From positions 10,849 to 74,848 of the forward strand of contig CAZOJF010000001.1 in assembly GCA_964580085.1 (NCBI GenBank): a stretch of 64,000 nt of DNA, given 5' to 3'. Within the stretch, counting starts at the first letter, position 1, and each line of letters starts with the position of its first letter. The position numbers and the translations under genes were made by a program. Of the stretch, positions 46,247 through 55,407 are shown in pieces. This DNA comes from CAYUWK01 sp964580085 (lineage in GTDB: Bacteria; Patescibacteriota; Minisyncoccia; Minisyncoccales; CG1-02-41-26). A model generated the notes under the pieces. That model saw only the letters and a list, made by a program, of their open reading frames with translations. It was not told where the DNA came from and made no database searches.

Positions 46247-47527
46247 TTATGGGTTGCAAAAAACAGTTGCTATTTTAGGTTTTCTCCCGTCTTCTGGATG
46301 GGGAAGATAAACATAGCTCCCCTTTAGGCTTGGATAACATCCTTCTCCTTTGAAAATATGTGACCTTCCGCTGAAATCTTTTTTAGTATTAAATATAACC
46401 CAGCAACCTTTTTTAATTTCAAAGGAAAGAACATCCCATGCATTAAATTCTACGGATTTCCCAAATTTATTAAATTGGGACAAAGACAGAGAACCTCCAC
46501 CAGGCGAATCGCCTGCTTTTATTTCTTCGCTATGCCCATTTTCTTCTTTTTCAGCACATTCAATATCATCATAAAAAGTTACGCTTCCTCCAGATGAGGA
46601 TTGACTTATAGGAACAACGTTTGAAACATCAATTGAAGAGATAGTGCCTTTTACATTATTTATGTTAAAATCTTTTTCAGAGATAGCAACGCCGATACCG
46701 TGTTCTCCTTCAAACATGGGATCTGAGAATAAGATTGATAAATATGAAAATTCGTCCTCTAAGTCTTTTATCATTATTGATTCTATTTCATTATCATAAC
46801 TTTTAATTTCATCAGCGCTTGTTTGTAGAAAAAGAGGCGGCGGCGGAGTGCCATGTCCGGCTTTGGTATATAAATAAACTCCAGGGTCATGCCAAAGAAA
46901 ATAAATAGATTTTACATTGCTTACGGAGTAAGATCCTCCGTTATTTTTCTTTTCCTCTGAATTCTTTCCATTAAAAGTTTCTTCAGAACAAATAAAAACG
47001 GAAAGTAATTGATCTTTGTCACTTATAAACTTTAAAGAGGCAGCTTTAAATGAAATTCCATTTTTACTATCAGCCATATAATATTCTTCGCCTTGATTGT
47101 TTATCAAATATATCCCTGAAATTGGCTCAACGTCTTGTATACTTGGCGCTACTATTTCGGGGTTAATAGTGGATAAAATTAAATAAGAGCACAATATAAT
47201 AAATAGACCCGCAATACCAGAAGACAACCATGTTCTGGCATCTTTTTTTGCGCTTGGATTGTCAAACGAAAGTAAATAGCGGATTCCGCCATAGATAAAG
47301 ACAGCAAAAGCAATCACAGCCGCGATTATCAATCCAAGGCTGAAAAAGTATACAGCGTATCCTGATATTGTGGTTGAAGTGGTTATTTCTATTCCGTTTA
47401 ATGGCGGGTATTTAACTTCCAATCCTCTTTTCCCTGTATTATCGGCAAAAGCGAAAGAACTTACTGAAAAGTACAAAAGCAGGGCAAGGAGTAAAAAAAT
47501 AACTAATTTTAATTTGTTTAATTTCAT
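46247..47527 (-). CDS. VirB2/TrbC-like pilin domain fused to a crystallin-like beta domain (copy 2)
   Basis: 426 residues from ATG 47527, which shares a base with the stop of the previous gene (TAATG). Signal peptide (1-28), then YPPLNGIEITTSTTISGYAV and two membrane helices with AFAVFIYGGIRYLLSFDNPS, the TrbC/VirB2 pilin layout (to about 125). The rest is beta-rich with repeats like VKSIYFLWHDPGVYLY and CWVIFNTKKDFSGRSHIFKG that recall beta/gamma-crystallin Greek-key motifs. Close paralogue of the 47527-48861 gene. Probably an exported or surface pilin-like component. Confidence 0.7.
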   Translation of the reverse strand: MKLNKLKLVIFLLLALLLYFSVSSFAFADNTGKRGLEVKYPPLNGIEITTSTTISGYAVYFFSLGLIIAAVIAFAVFIYGGIRYLLSFDNPSAKKDARTWLSSGIAGLFIILCSYLILSTINPEIVAPSIQDVEPISGIYLINNQGEEYYMADSKNGISFKAASLKFISDKDQLLSVFICSEETFNGKNSEEKKNNGGSYSVSNVKSIYFLWHDPGVYLYTKAGHGTPPPPLFLQTSADEIKSYDNEIESIMIKDLEDEFSYLSILFSDPMFEGEHGIGVAISEKDFNINNVKGTISSIDVSNVVPISQSSSGGSVTFYDDIECAEKEENGHSEEIKAGDSPGGGSLSLSQFNKFGKSVEFNAWDVLSFEIKKGCWVIFNTKKDFSGRSHIFKGEGCYPSLKGSYVYLPHPEDGRKPKIATVFCNP

Positions 47528-48861
47528 TATTCCCGATGAGGGATAATTACTGCACTTTGAGGCAAATATTCTTCGCAATTTGCTGAGCCATAACATTTCT
47601 GATAAATAGTTGTTCCCTTTAAATTATCTACGTCTTCTGAAAACTGCTCAAAGGGTCGACAATATCCTCTAAGAATATATTCCTCTTCGGTATTTAAAAC
47701 AACTGTGACATTGGCATTAATCGCTAGGGAATTCCAAATTTCTAACCCCGATTCTTCTCGAGTAACCCCAGCAACAACGTCAATTAGCTCTTCTGGTGGA
47801 GATTCGTTCCCTTTTTGTTTGATTTCATCATAAAATATTACTTCGCCATGCATTTTTGCAGTTTTAAAAATGGCAATCGAAGAAATTTTACCTTTTATGT
47901 TATCATTATTATTAAAATTTGGCGTAGAAGAAAGCACAAAATCACATTTTCCTCTATCATCTTTATTGAAATTAGGTTTTTCGAATAAAATTACATAATA
48001 AGAACCTAAGCCTGAAGGTTCTGAAGAGAGGTCATCCACAATTCTTAATGATTTAATTTCATTATCAAATTCTTCTTTAAAGCTTATTTGACTTGTTTGG
48101 ATAAATTTTGGACGGGGTGGATTATTAAACTCTTTGTCATATCCTTCTTCTTTATAAAGATAAACTCCTGGCTCATGCCAGAGTAAAAACATTGAACCCA
48201 CGTTACTCACGTCTTGTGTTGTGCTTGCCCCTGTATTTTTTATTTCTTCTCTTGCTTCTCCTTCTAAATTTTTCTCATCATAGATGTACACAGAACATAA
48301 TTCGTCTTTATCGGGGTTAGCGTAACTAATATCTTCTGGTTTATCGCTTATAAATTCTATATGGTCAACCTCAAAATATTCAGGGATACTATTGAATATT
48401 GGATCACTGTAAGGTATTTTCTCTCCTTCTTTATCTACTAAATATATGCCTGATAATGCTTTTACATCCGGGACATTTGGAATAAGTATTCCTTTATTAA
48501 TAATCCCTATAACGAACCAAGCAGAAAGCAAAAGCATTAGTCCTAATATTGATTCCCAAATCCATTTTTTAGCATCGTTCATTGCTTCAGGATTGCCAAC
48601 CGATGTTACATAGCGGAAACCTCCGTAAATTAAAATCGCAAAAGCAAGAATAGTTCCTACAATCATAGCAAGGCTGAAAAAGTATACAGCGTATTCTGAT
48701 ATTGTGGTTGAAGTGGTTATTTCTATTCCGTTTATTGGTGGATATTTAACTTCTAGCCCTCTTTTTTCTACGTCATCAGCAGAAACAAAAAGGTTAAATG
48801 AAAAACATAAAAGCAAAATAAAAGATAAGAAAAATAAAAAATTTAATTTGTTTAATTTCAT
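47527..48861 (-). CDS. VirB2/TrbC-like pilin domain fused to a crystallin-like beta domain (copy 1)
   Basis: 444 residues: signal peptide (1-28), YPPINGIEITTSTTISEYAV, two membrane helices with LAFAILIYGGFRYVTSVGNP, then a beta-rich exported part with VGSMFLLWHEPGVYLYKEEG and VVLNTEEEYILRGYCRPFEQ. The first 60 residues are almost identical to the next gene, so the pair is a recent tandem duplication whose C-terminal parts have diverged. Type IV secretion pilins normally lack such a large C-terminal domain. Confidence 0.72.
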   Translation of the reverse strand: MKLNKLNFLFFLSFILLLCFSFNLFVSADDVEKRGLEVKYPPINGIEITTSTTISEYAVYFFSLAMIVGTILAFAILIYGGFRYVTSVGNPEAMNDAKKWIWESILGLMLLLSAWFVIGIINKGILIPNVPDVKALSGIYLVDKEGEKIPYSDPIFNSIPEYFEVDHIEFISDKPEDISYANPDKDELCSVYIYDEKNLEGEAREEIKNTGASTTQDVSNVGSMFLLWHEPGVYLYKEEGYDKEFNNPPRPKFIQTSQISFKEEFDNEIKSLRIVDDLSSEPSGLGSYYVILFEKPNFNKDDRGKCDFVLSSTPNFNNNDNIKGKISSIAIFKTAKMHGEVIFYDEIKQKGNESPPEELIDVVAGVTREESGLEIWNSLAINANVTVVLNTEEEYILRGYCRPFEQFSEDVDNLKGTTIYQKCYGSANCEEYLPQSAVIIPHRE

Positions 48862-48889
48862 AATAACTAATTATTTATTATTTTATAAT

Positions 48890-49810
48890 CTAACTTCCTT
48901 CTATGCAGCAAAAGAAATTATACATTAAATCTCCGACTGCTTCCTGGCAGTCTAAACCGTCTTTGTTTTCCTTACATCTATTTCTTTGCTTTTCTTCTAG
49001 CCAATATTCACTATTATATGGGTAGCAAACTTGACTTGGGTCAGGCACAAGCTTGTCAAAGCATACTTCTTCTGGTTTTGAAATAAATTTATCAAATCCG
49101 GGCACAATAAGTAATTCAGCTAAACTTATTTTATCAAGAGCAATCATGCAGCTTAAAAGAGTAGCTGTTGCTCTCTTGTCTTCTAAAACTCTTGTGTATC
49201 CCATTAAGCAATTCTCCAATTTATTTCTAGAATCAGTGAGAGTTAAAATAAGTTTCCATCTATTTAGGGGTTGATTTTTTTCTACCAAAGGACCTTCAGC
49301 ATGAGCCAAATCATAAATATTCTCATCAGCCTTTATTATTTTTTTAAGATTATTTCTAATTGCTGAAACAAAACCACGAGCTTTAGCCATAAGCTTGTTA
49401 AAGTTGTCACACCAACAAACTTTTACACAATTCTCACCGTCTTGATCGCAATCTTCTCTACATTCAATTTCACAATTTCCACATTTAAATTCCGTAGACA
49501 TAGCAGTCAATTTATCGGCATTACTAATAGCGGCTTTAGTGTTTGATACTATTATATTAAGGTTTTTGAGTACTTCAGCCCCAAAAAACTCGGAGTAATC
49601 TACTAGTTCACCGATAGGTATCTTACCACTTTCAAAGCCGTTTTTTACTTCGGGGTCAATTAAACATTTATATGTAATTTCTTGGATTAAGTCTTCTTCT
49701 TCTTGGGCGATAATATGTCTTTCTGATAAAAACAAAAAACCAAAAGACGTCAATACTATCATAGTAGCGATCATAATAAAGTGTATTTTTAGAAATATAT
49801 TTTTTTTCAT
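48890..49810 (-). CDS. Anchored cysteine-rich helical protein with PIGxxV motif
   Basis: 306 residues from ATG 49810 (MKKNIFLKIHFIM), 2 nt after the stop of the upstream gene. Signal anchor (about 9-28), then CLIDPEVKNG and PIGELV (65-70), helix, a cysteine cluster (CGNCEIECREDCDQDGENC, VCWC), a helical middle, and a cysteine-rich end (CCIEGS). Same architecture as 33175-33900 and the ends of 30443-33169. Predicted to form disulphides outside the membrane. Unknown function in the second secretion locus. Confidence 0.75.
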   Translation of the reverse strand: MKKNIFLKIHFIMIATMIVLTSFGFLFLSERHIIAQEEEDLIQEITYKCLIDPEVKNGFESGKIPIGELVDYSEFFGAEVLKNLNIIVSNTKAAISNADKLTAMSTEFKCGNCEIECREDCDQDGENCVKVCWCDNFNKLMAKARGFVSAIRNNLKKIIKADENIYDLAHAEGPLVEKNQPLNRWKLILTLTDSRNKLENCLMGYTRVLEDKRATATLLSCMIALDKISLAELLIVPGFDKFISKPEEVCFDKLVPDPSQVCYPYNSEYWLEEKQRNRCKENKDGLDCQEAVGDLMYNFFCCIEGS

Positions 49811-49812
49811 AA

Positions 49813-51081
49813 CTATTCTAAAAGTGAACAATAAAAAGTTGCTGGATTTCCATCAAAAACAAAATATTCTTTTATGTCTTTTTTACCTGTTGCTTGTACT
49901 GTTGCTTGAGTTGTTGTTGCTCCACATAAACGCCATTTATCGTTTAATTCATATTTAATACAAAATTTCTTTTTAGGATCGTCTTCAAATTTCCACTCTA
50001 TACAATTAAACTCTATGCAATATTTTCTAATATCTACTCCATCGTATTCTTCTTTCTCAATATTTTTATTCTCTTGCCTAAATTCAAAAAATTTAACTAA
50101 ATTAAACGGTGTTCCATATCGGCATTTATTTTTTAATATAGATTCCACTTCTCTTAGTCTGTCTAATTCTTTTTTGTATAGATTCCTCATCTTAGTTATT
50201 CTGGTTAACCCTAAGTCTAAATATAAATAATTAGGATCAGTATTTCCATCTCCATGAAGTAGTTTATCAATTTCTTTTATTTTTGCATCTATTTCACCTC
50301 TAGGACATGGGTCAGGACCAGTACAAGGAGCACAAGATTGAGCATTGGTACAATCGCATTTACTACAACTACATTGTGCATAAAGTGCAACTAAATCTTC
50401 GGCTAAATCTATTAGTTCTTCTATTTTTATCTTTAAAGCTTTATCTAGACGAGCAACACAATCAAAAAAGTCGTGATCTTTCATCATTTTTACTCCGCCT
50501 CCTCCTCCACCACTACCACAACAACATGGACAGCCAGCAGGAGGATCAGTCATGTTTCCTTCATCATTATAATTATAGCAGTCTATATTTTTAGCCAAAA
50601 GTTGCTCTACTATTGTTCCTACCGGTAGTTCTTGAAATGTTTTTTTATCAACGGTTATATTTATTGAAGGAGTTGTTGTACTGTTTCCTGTCAAGTCATT
50701 AAAACGTATTTTTAAAATATCAGGATTAATAGCATTTAAAATTAGATAAGAACAAAGTGCAATAATCAAACCTAAAATTCCGCTTAAAAGCCAATTTTTC
50801 CCCTCATTATGAGCGGTTGGAGAATTGCCGGAAGTCAGAAAGACAAAACCGCCATAAATTAGGACGGCAAAGGAGGCTAAAGCAACAATAATTAAAGAGA
50901 CCTGAAAAATATATTTTACATATTCTGGCAGAGTAGCATCGTCGCTTAATCCCGGTTGCCCTCCAATTGCAGGATAAGTGGTTTCTAACCCTGTATCATC
51001 TGCAAAAACAAAAGACAGCGATGAAAAAGAAAAAACGAGGAGCAATAAGAATAATATAAATTTAGATTGATTCAATTTCAT
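49813..51081 (-). CDS. VirB2/TrbC-like domain fused to PVGxxV and cysteine-rich region
   Basis: 422 residues from ATG 51081 (MKLNQSKFILFLL). Signal peptide, then two VirB2-type membrane helices (SFAVLIYGGFVFLTSGNSPT; IIALCSYLILNAINPDI), PVGTIV (153-158), a CPCCCGSGGGGGG stretch, helix, a CSCSKCDCTNAQSC cluster and a second helical part. It joins in one protein the two families of this locus: pilin-like (as 46247, 47527) and PIGxxV/cysteine (as 48890, 33175, 30443). First gene of the four-gene minus-strand operon. Confidence 0.72.
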   Translation of the reverse strand: MKLNQSKFILFLLLLVFSFSSLSFVFADDTGLETTYPAIGGQPGLSDDATLPEYVKYIFQVSLIIVALASFAVLIYGGFVFLTSGNSPTAHNEGKNWLLSGILGLIIALCSYLILNAINPDILKIRFNDLTGNSTTTPSINITVDKKTFQELPVGTIVEQLLAKNIDCYNYNDEGNMTDPPAGCPCCCGSGGGGGGVKMMKDHDFFDCVARLDKALKIKIEELIDLAEDLVALYAQCSCSKCDCTNAQSCAPCTGPDPCPRGEIDAKIKEIDKLLHGDGNTDPNYLYLDLGLTRITKMRNLYKKELDRLREVESILKNKCRYGTPFNLVKFFEFRQENKNIEKEEYDGVDIRKYCIEFNCIEWKFEDDPKKKFCIKYELNDKWRLCGATTTQATVQATGKKDIKEYFVFDGNPATFYCSLLE

Positions 51082-51379
51082 GTTGTATTTATGATATTTT
51101 ACCACAATATAAATTTAAATAAAACAAATTGATTTAATAAAAATAAATAAGCGTTTTAAAACTTAAAAGATAAATTAAAAAATAAACTGAACATAAAAAA
51201 GCAAAATTTATTTGCTCTTAACTTGGCTTTTAAACCTTTAAAATATTATTCTTATTAAATTTCCAAGTAAAATAGAGATAATCTTTTCTAAAAATAATCT
51301 TATTTTAGAATTTTAATATCAAATTTTTCAGGGAAAAAGAAAATAAAGTTTTTAACTAAAAAAGAAGAGAAAATTTAAT
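51082..51379. other. AT-rich spacer before the type IV secretion operon
   Basis: About 300 bases. A GGTAAAATA -10-like box lies close to the ATG at 51081; otherwise runs of A and T with no gene or clear structure recognised. Confidence 0.4.
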
Positions 51380-51814
51380 TTATTCTTCAATAGATTCCCT
51401 ATAAGTATCTTTTTCTGATATATTTTTTGGTTTTTCTTTAATTCTCTCGCTTTTGTTGATCTTTGATCTAATTATTTTTCCGCTAGGAGATAATTCAGTT
51501 TCATATAAAGAACCCAACGCTTTTTTAACGGGATAGAAAATAAATCTATTAATTTCTAAAGAAACTTTTTTGGCTATTAAAGGTTCTATATTTATTTCTT
51601 TTTCTAAAAAATTCTGTAATTTATCGGGAGACAATAACCCCATTAAACTGTTTCCAACTAATTTGGCGATTTTAGATCTTTTTTCTTCAATTTTATATTT
51701 TTCACAAATATCAGAAATTTTTTCTGCTGTTTCTTCAGAAAGAATAGCTTCTTTTAGTTTTTCAGGGAGGACTTCAAAAAGCTCTCTGAGTTGTTTTTGA
51801 TTATACTCTATCAT
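51380..51814 (-). CDS. Small helical protein of unknown function
   Basis: 144 residues, not recognised. Helical: YNQKQLRELFEVLPEKLKEA, then ILSEETAEKISDICEKYKIE and SLMGLLSPDKLQNFLEKEIN, with a charged tail (SERIKEKPKNISEKDTYRES). No membrane segment. It has its own position between the T4SS operon and the SPFH gene. The two LPEKL/LSPDKL helix pairs look like a repeated helical hairpin. No function is proposed. Confidence 0.6.
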   Translation of the reverse strand: MIEYNQKQLRELFEVLPEKLKEAILSEETAEKISDICEKYKIEEKRSKIAKLVGNSLMGLLSPDKLQNFLEKEINIEPLIAKKVSLEINRFIFYPVKKALGSLYETELSPSGKIIRSKINKSERIKEKPKNISEKDTYRESIEE

Positions 51815-51879
51815 ATTTTTTTATTATTATTTAATAATACCACAAAATAAAATTAAACAACAAACAATTAAAAATTAAT

Positions 51880-51908
51880 TTGACAAAACCAAAATCTTGT
51901 GCTATTAT
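51880..51908 (+). promoter_or_regulatory. Promoter of the SPFH-like gene
   Basis: TTGACA (51880-51885), 17-nt spacer, TATTAT (51903-51908). The leader of about 56 nt carries a strong AGGAGG (51957-51962) 8 nt before the ATG at 51971. Confidence 0.85.
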
Positions 51909-51970
51909 TCAAGTAGAAAATAAGCAGTAAATTAAAAATAAAAAATAAAGAAAAATAGGAGGTGTATAGA

Positions 51971-53251
51971 ATGCTTATTTGGTTTTTAGGAGTTATTGGG
52001 TGGATCGTAGGTACAATTATGGTTGGTCAGATTGTCTTCTGGGTGGGATTATTAATAATATCAATTTTTTCACTTCTTCTCGTCTATTTTAATTTAGCCC
52101 CAAGAGATATGTGTTTTACTTTTGTAAAAGAAGGGACGGGGATAATAGTGATGAGAGGTGGCAAATTTGATAAAATAATAATCTCTTGGAAAGGATACAT
52201 TATAGACTCAAATACTGGGAATATAATAAAAGTTCCGAATGCTAGAATAGAGCTTTTTGGAGGGCTTAAGTTTTATGGAATTTATCCTTTTCAAAAAATA
52301 GGACATTATCAGCAAAGATGGTCCCACTTGATTGAAGATGGGACAGTAAAAAAGCACGATGAAGAGTTATACTATGTCTTACTGAAAACCGATTATTATG
52401 TTTTTGAACTGCCTATCACGGATAGCAATTCGGCAGAGGACATCAACGGGGTACCTATCTATGTTAAGCTTGTCGTTCCTATAAGGGTTGTTAACCCTTA
52501 TGAGGCAATTTTCCGTCCTCAGAGATGGTTAGCAGCAATAAGTGGGACAATTAAACCAGTCCTCAAACGTTTTGTAGCGAAATTTCGCTATAAAGAAGAC
52601 TTGCTTGATATGCGGGCTGGAAAAGGCATAGAAGATATCCAAAAGGATAAAGGCATAATCCAAAAGGATAAAGACATAACAGAGAGACAAGCTAATGGGG
52701 AAATTATTTCCGAGAATAAAATGGGAGATGATTTGAAAGTTCAGTTCTGGGAAGAGCTTAAAAAAGTTTTTCCAGAGGGGCAGATCCAAAAAGGAGGACA
52801 AGGCAACGAATGCCTTATAATTTATGGGACTTTACTCCAAAAAAAAGGAACAGACATTTTTGAGATAGATACGTCTGAGGAATACAAAAAAATGGTGACC
52901 GCAGAATACGAAGCAACTCAAAAAGCGAAAATGACTGTAATTGAAGGAGAAGCAAAAGGTAAAGCTACTACTAATAGAATTATAAGTCCTGTTTGGAACA
53001 TTGCGAAACAACTAGCTGGGATTACAAAGCAAGATAGGAAATTAACTAGAAAAGAAAAACAGAAAATTTCTTCCTATACACAAGAAGCATGGTCAAATTT
53101 CTTAGAAAATAAGTCTATTGAATCTATCAAGCCGACAGATAAAGTTATTGTAACCGAAGGCAAGGGAATTGGTCAAACAGTTGGCAGAGACACAGTAAGA
53201 GAAGAAGTTAGAAAGAAAATTTCTGAAAAAAATAGAAAAGTAGAAGAATAA
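51971..53251 (+). CDS. SPFH/band-7-like membrane protein
   Basis: 426 residues. Start at ATG 51971 because a strong AGGAGG lies 8 nt before it; the GTG at 51962 is part of that site. Two membrane helices at the start (about 2-40), then an extracellular or cytoplasmic beta part with a prohibitin-like core (GVPIYVKLVVPIRVVNPYEA), a charged coiled coil (IQKDKGIIQKDKDITERQA) and a helical end with KMTVIEGEAKGKATTNRII typical of stomatin tails. SPFH proteins scaffold membranes. Single-gene transcript between the T4SS operons. Confidence 0.7.
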   Translation: MLIWFLGVIGWIVGTIMVGQIVFWVGLLIISIFSLLLVYFNLAPRDMCFTFVKEGTGIIVMRGGKFDKIIISWKGYIIDSNTGNIIKVPNARIELFGGLKFYGIYPFQKIGHYQQRWSHLIEDGTVKKHDEELYYVLLKTDYYVFELPITDSNSAEDINGVPIYVKLVVPIRVVNPYEAIFRPQRWLAAISGTIKPVLKRFVAKFRYKEDLLDMRAGKGIEDIQKDKGIIQKDKDITERQANGEIISENKMGDDLKVQFWEELKKVFPEGQIQKGGQGNECLIIYGTLLQKKGTDIFEIDTSEEYKKMVTAEYEATQKAKMTVIEGEAKGKATTNRIISPVWNIAKQLAGITKQDRKLTRKEKQKISSYTQEAWSNFLENKSIESIKPTDKVIVTEGKGIGQTVGRDTVREEVRKKISEKNRKVEE

Positions 53252-53263
53252 AATAAATTAAGC

Positions 53264-53296
53264 AAAAAGGGGATGTTGTGCAACATCCCCTTTTAT
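53264..53296. terminator. Bidirectional terminator between the SPFH-like and VirB6-like genes
   Basis: GGGGATGTTG-TG-CAACATCCCC, a perfect 10-bp stem with A5 before and T4 after. Confidence 0.93.
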
Positions 53297-53310
53297 ATAT
53301 CTTTTTATTA

Positions 53311-55377
53311 TTAGATTATCTTGGATTCATCATCTTCTTCAACTTCTTCTTCCTCTTCTTTCTTTCCTGGAGAGAGGTTTTCACCTTTCGTTTTTTTTAA
53401 TTTTTTCCATGCTCTCCTTCTACTAACCGGAGGAGTACCTTTATCTGGTTGATCCGGATTTGTTGGTCCAGTATCTGTAGTCTCTTCATGCGATAAACCA
53501 GGCGTTTCTTTTCCATCTTGATTAAAATCAATCCCCAAGTTTTTCCCAGCATTATTACTGATATATTTATGAGCGGCAGGAACATTCTCGCTGTAGTAAA
53601 CTTCATTCGCCACATTATTTTTAAAGCTTTCAAAGAAATCATCTCCGAATTGTTTTGCCATTGCACTAATTTTAGATCCTTTTAAAGATTTGTGAAAAAC
53701 TTCTGACTCTAGAGCAGTATTCATTGTCTGTTTGGACCATTTAGATATGTCTTTTTCACTTGCAGTAGCTGCTAGTTTTTGAGATACGGTTTTGTATTTA
53801 ATAATATCTTTTTCATCCATAAAAACTCCTGCTTCTTTAGCCAAATTATCTTCTATCTCTTTCCCAGTTTTACCGACTATTTTTTCGGCTATTTTTATTT
53901 CAGATTTGGCAAAAGTTTTAAATGAGCTTGGGAAGAGCTTAAGAGTGTCTCGCATTATCTTTTCCTTATCTTTATCACCAAATCCAACTGCTTTTTCTAT
54001 CTTATCAATATTCCCTTCTTCTATTATTGTTTGTAATGCTTGTATTCGTTTTGTAGCGCTAGGACTGTGTAATAAAACATTTTGTTCTTCAAAAGATTTT
54101 CCTTTTGCCAGCTCTTTTGCTTTCTGACCTTCTTCTCTCTCATGACGGGCGATATTGGCTGTCAATCCTCGTCCCGCATATCCTAATAGCCCTCCTCTTG
54201 CTTTTTTATTTTCTCCTCCCGTTCCTGTTTCATGTTTACCTATTCTCTTATTCATTAATTTTTCGCCGATCCATTTTCTTGGTCTTCTTGTAGCTTTTTC
54301 TGCACCTGTCCCTGCTAATTTGGCTCCCCAAGGTATCGCTTTTCTAGCATTGGAAGTAATGAAACTTGCCCCCATGGCTCCGGTTTGAAGAGATATAAAG
54401 AAGCCAGCGGCAAGGAAGGAGACAGGCACTATATAGCCCATTATTTTTCCCATTGAACTCATTTCTCCTAGTAATTCACCCTGAAGCATTAGTCGAGTCA
54501 TTTCATTCGCGAGATAAATAGTAAAAGCGGCTGGTATCCCGATAAAACACCATTGCATAAATTGGCTAAGCCACATATTCCACATTTTTTTTGTACCTGG
54601 GAAAATATAACAAAAAAGAGCGAGAGGAGAAAGAATAACAAGCATCCAAAGAGCGATATACCTGAAAAGAAAGAGAGCGGAGTAAAGAAGGAAAATAATC
54701 CCTGAAAAAAGACTAGACCCAACAAGAAGCAATCCTGTTGCCAGCATACCCGAAGGGCTACCTATTTGACTTAATAGTTCTGACCCTGCTGACTTTAGTA
54801 CAGACCCATAGCTTTGTGTTAAATATAACCCAGCTTTTAGAAAATGATTCATTGTAATATTTGAAGCATCAATTACAATTCCACAGAGCATTGGAGTAAA
54901 ATTAATTAAAAGAGCTACAGCTAAAAGCAAAGGAAGAGTTTTCTTCATTTGATAGGAGCTAATTCTCAAAATAGTTGCTAGAGCAATGACTACTAGTCCA
55001 AGGACAATAAGGATATTGGTAAGGTCTCTAATCATGCTCCACCCGATGTCGACAAAGGAATTACTTGTAAAGTTCACACTTATAAATCCTTCGCTTGTTA
55101 TCCATGACAGAAGGGTCTGGCTGAATTTCATGAATGTTTGCGTAATTAAAAGCAAGATAGTAGCAACGGCACCAATAAGTCCGCTGATGACCCATTTAAT
55201 CATAGCGTTACCCGGCAAACCTTCAACCCACTTTTCTGGCCCTTTTGTATCTGTATCTATACCCTCTTTCCATCCTGGAGGAAACAGACCACCTTCTGCG
55301 GTTGTATCATAACAAGGAGTGAATAAAGTTATTCCTATAGTAAGTAAAAATAAGAAAACTAAATATTTTTTATTCAT
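53311..55377 (-). CDS. VirB6/TrbL-like type IV secretion membrane channel protein
   Basis: 688 residues: signal peptide (1-22), then six to seven membrane helices up to about residue 340 in the TrbL/VirB6 pattern (SFVDIGWSMIRDLTNILIVL, SPLALFCYIFPGTKKMWNMW, GASFITSNARKAIPWG), then a 340-residue cytoplasmic, charged helical tail ending in acidic repeats (KKEEEEEVEEDDESKII). VirB6 forms the inner-membrane pore. The long tail is unusual for VirB6 and may gather substrates or regulators. Follows rsmA after 30 nt. Confidence 0.85.
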   Translation of the reverse strand: MNKKYLVFLFLLTIGITLFTPCYDTTAEGGLFPPGWKEGIDTDTKGPEKWVEGLPGNAMIKWVISGLIGAVATILLLITQTFMKFSQTLLSWITSEGFISVNFTSNSFVDIGWSMIRDLTNILIVLGLVVIALATILRISSYQMKKTLPLLLAVALLINFTPMLCGIVIDASNITMNHFLKAGLYLTQSYGSVLKSAGSELLSQIGSPSGMLATGLLLVGSSLFSGIIFLLYSALFLFRYIALWMLVILSPLALFCYIFPGTKKMWNMWLSQFMQWCFIGIPAAFTIYLANEMTRLMLQGELLGEMSSMGKIMGYIVPVSFLAAGFFISLQTGAMGASFITSNARKAIPWGAKLAGTGAEKATRRPRKWIGEKLMNKRIGKHETGTGGENKKARGGLLGYAGRGLTANIARHEREEGQKAKELAKGKSFEEQNVLLHSPSATKRIQALQTIIEEGNIDKIEKAVGFGDKDKEKIMRDTLKLFPSSFKTFAKSEIKIAEKIVGKTGKEIEDNLAKEAGVFMDEKDIIKYKTVSQKLAATASEKDISKWSKQTMNTALESEVFHKSLKGSKISAMAKQFGDDFFESFKNNVANEVYYSENVPAAHKYISNNAGKNLGIDFNQDGKETPGLSHEETTDTGPTNPDQPDKGTPPVSRRRAWKKLKKTKGENLSPGKKEEEEEVEEDDESKII

Positions 55378-55407
55378 GTTTTATATATAAATGATTTTTT
55401 TATTATA

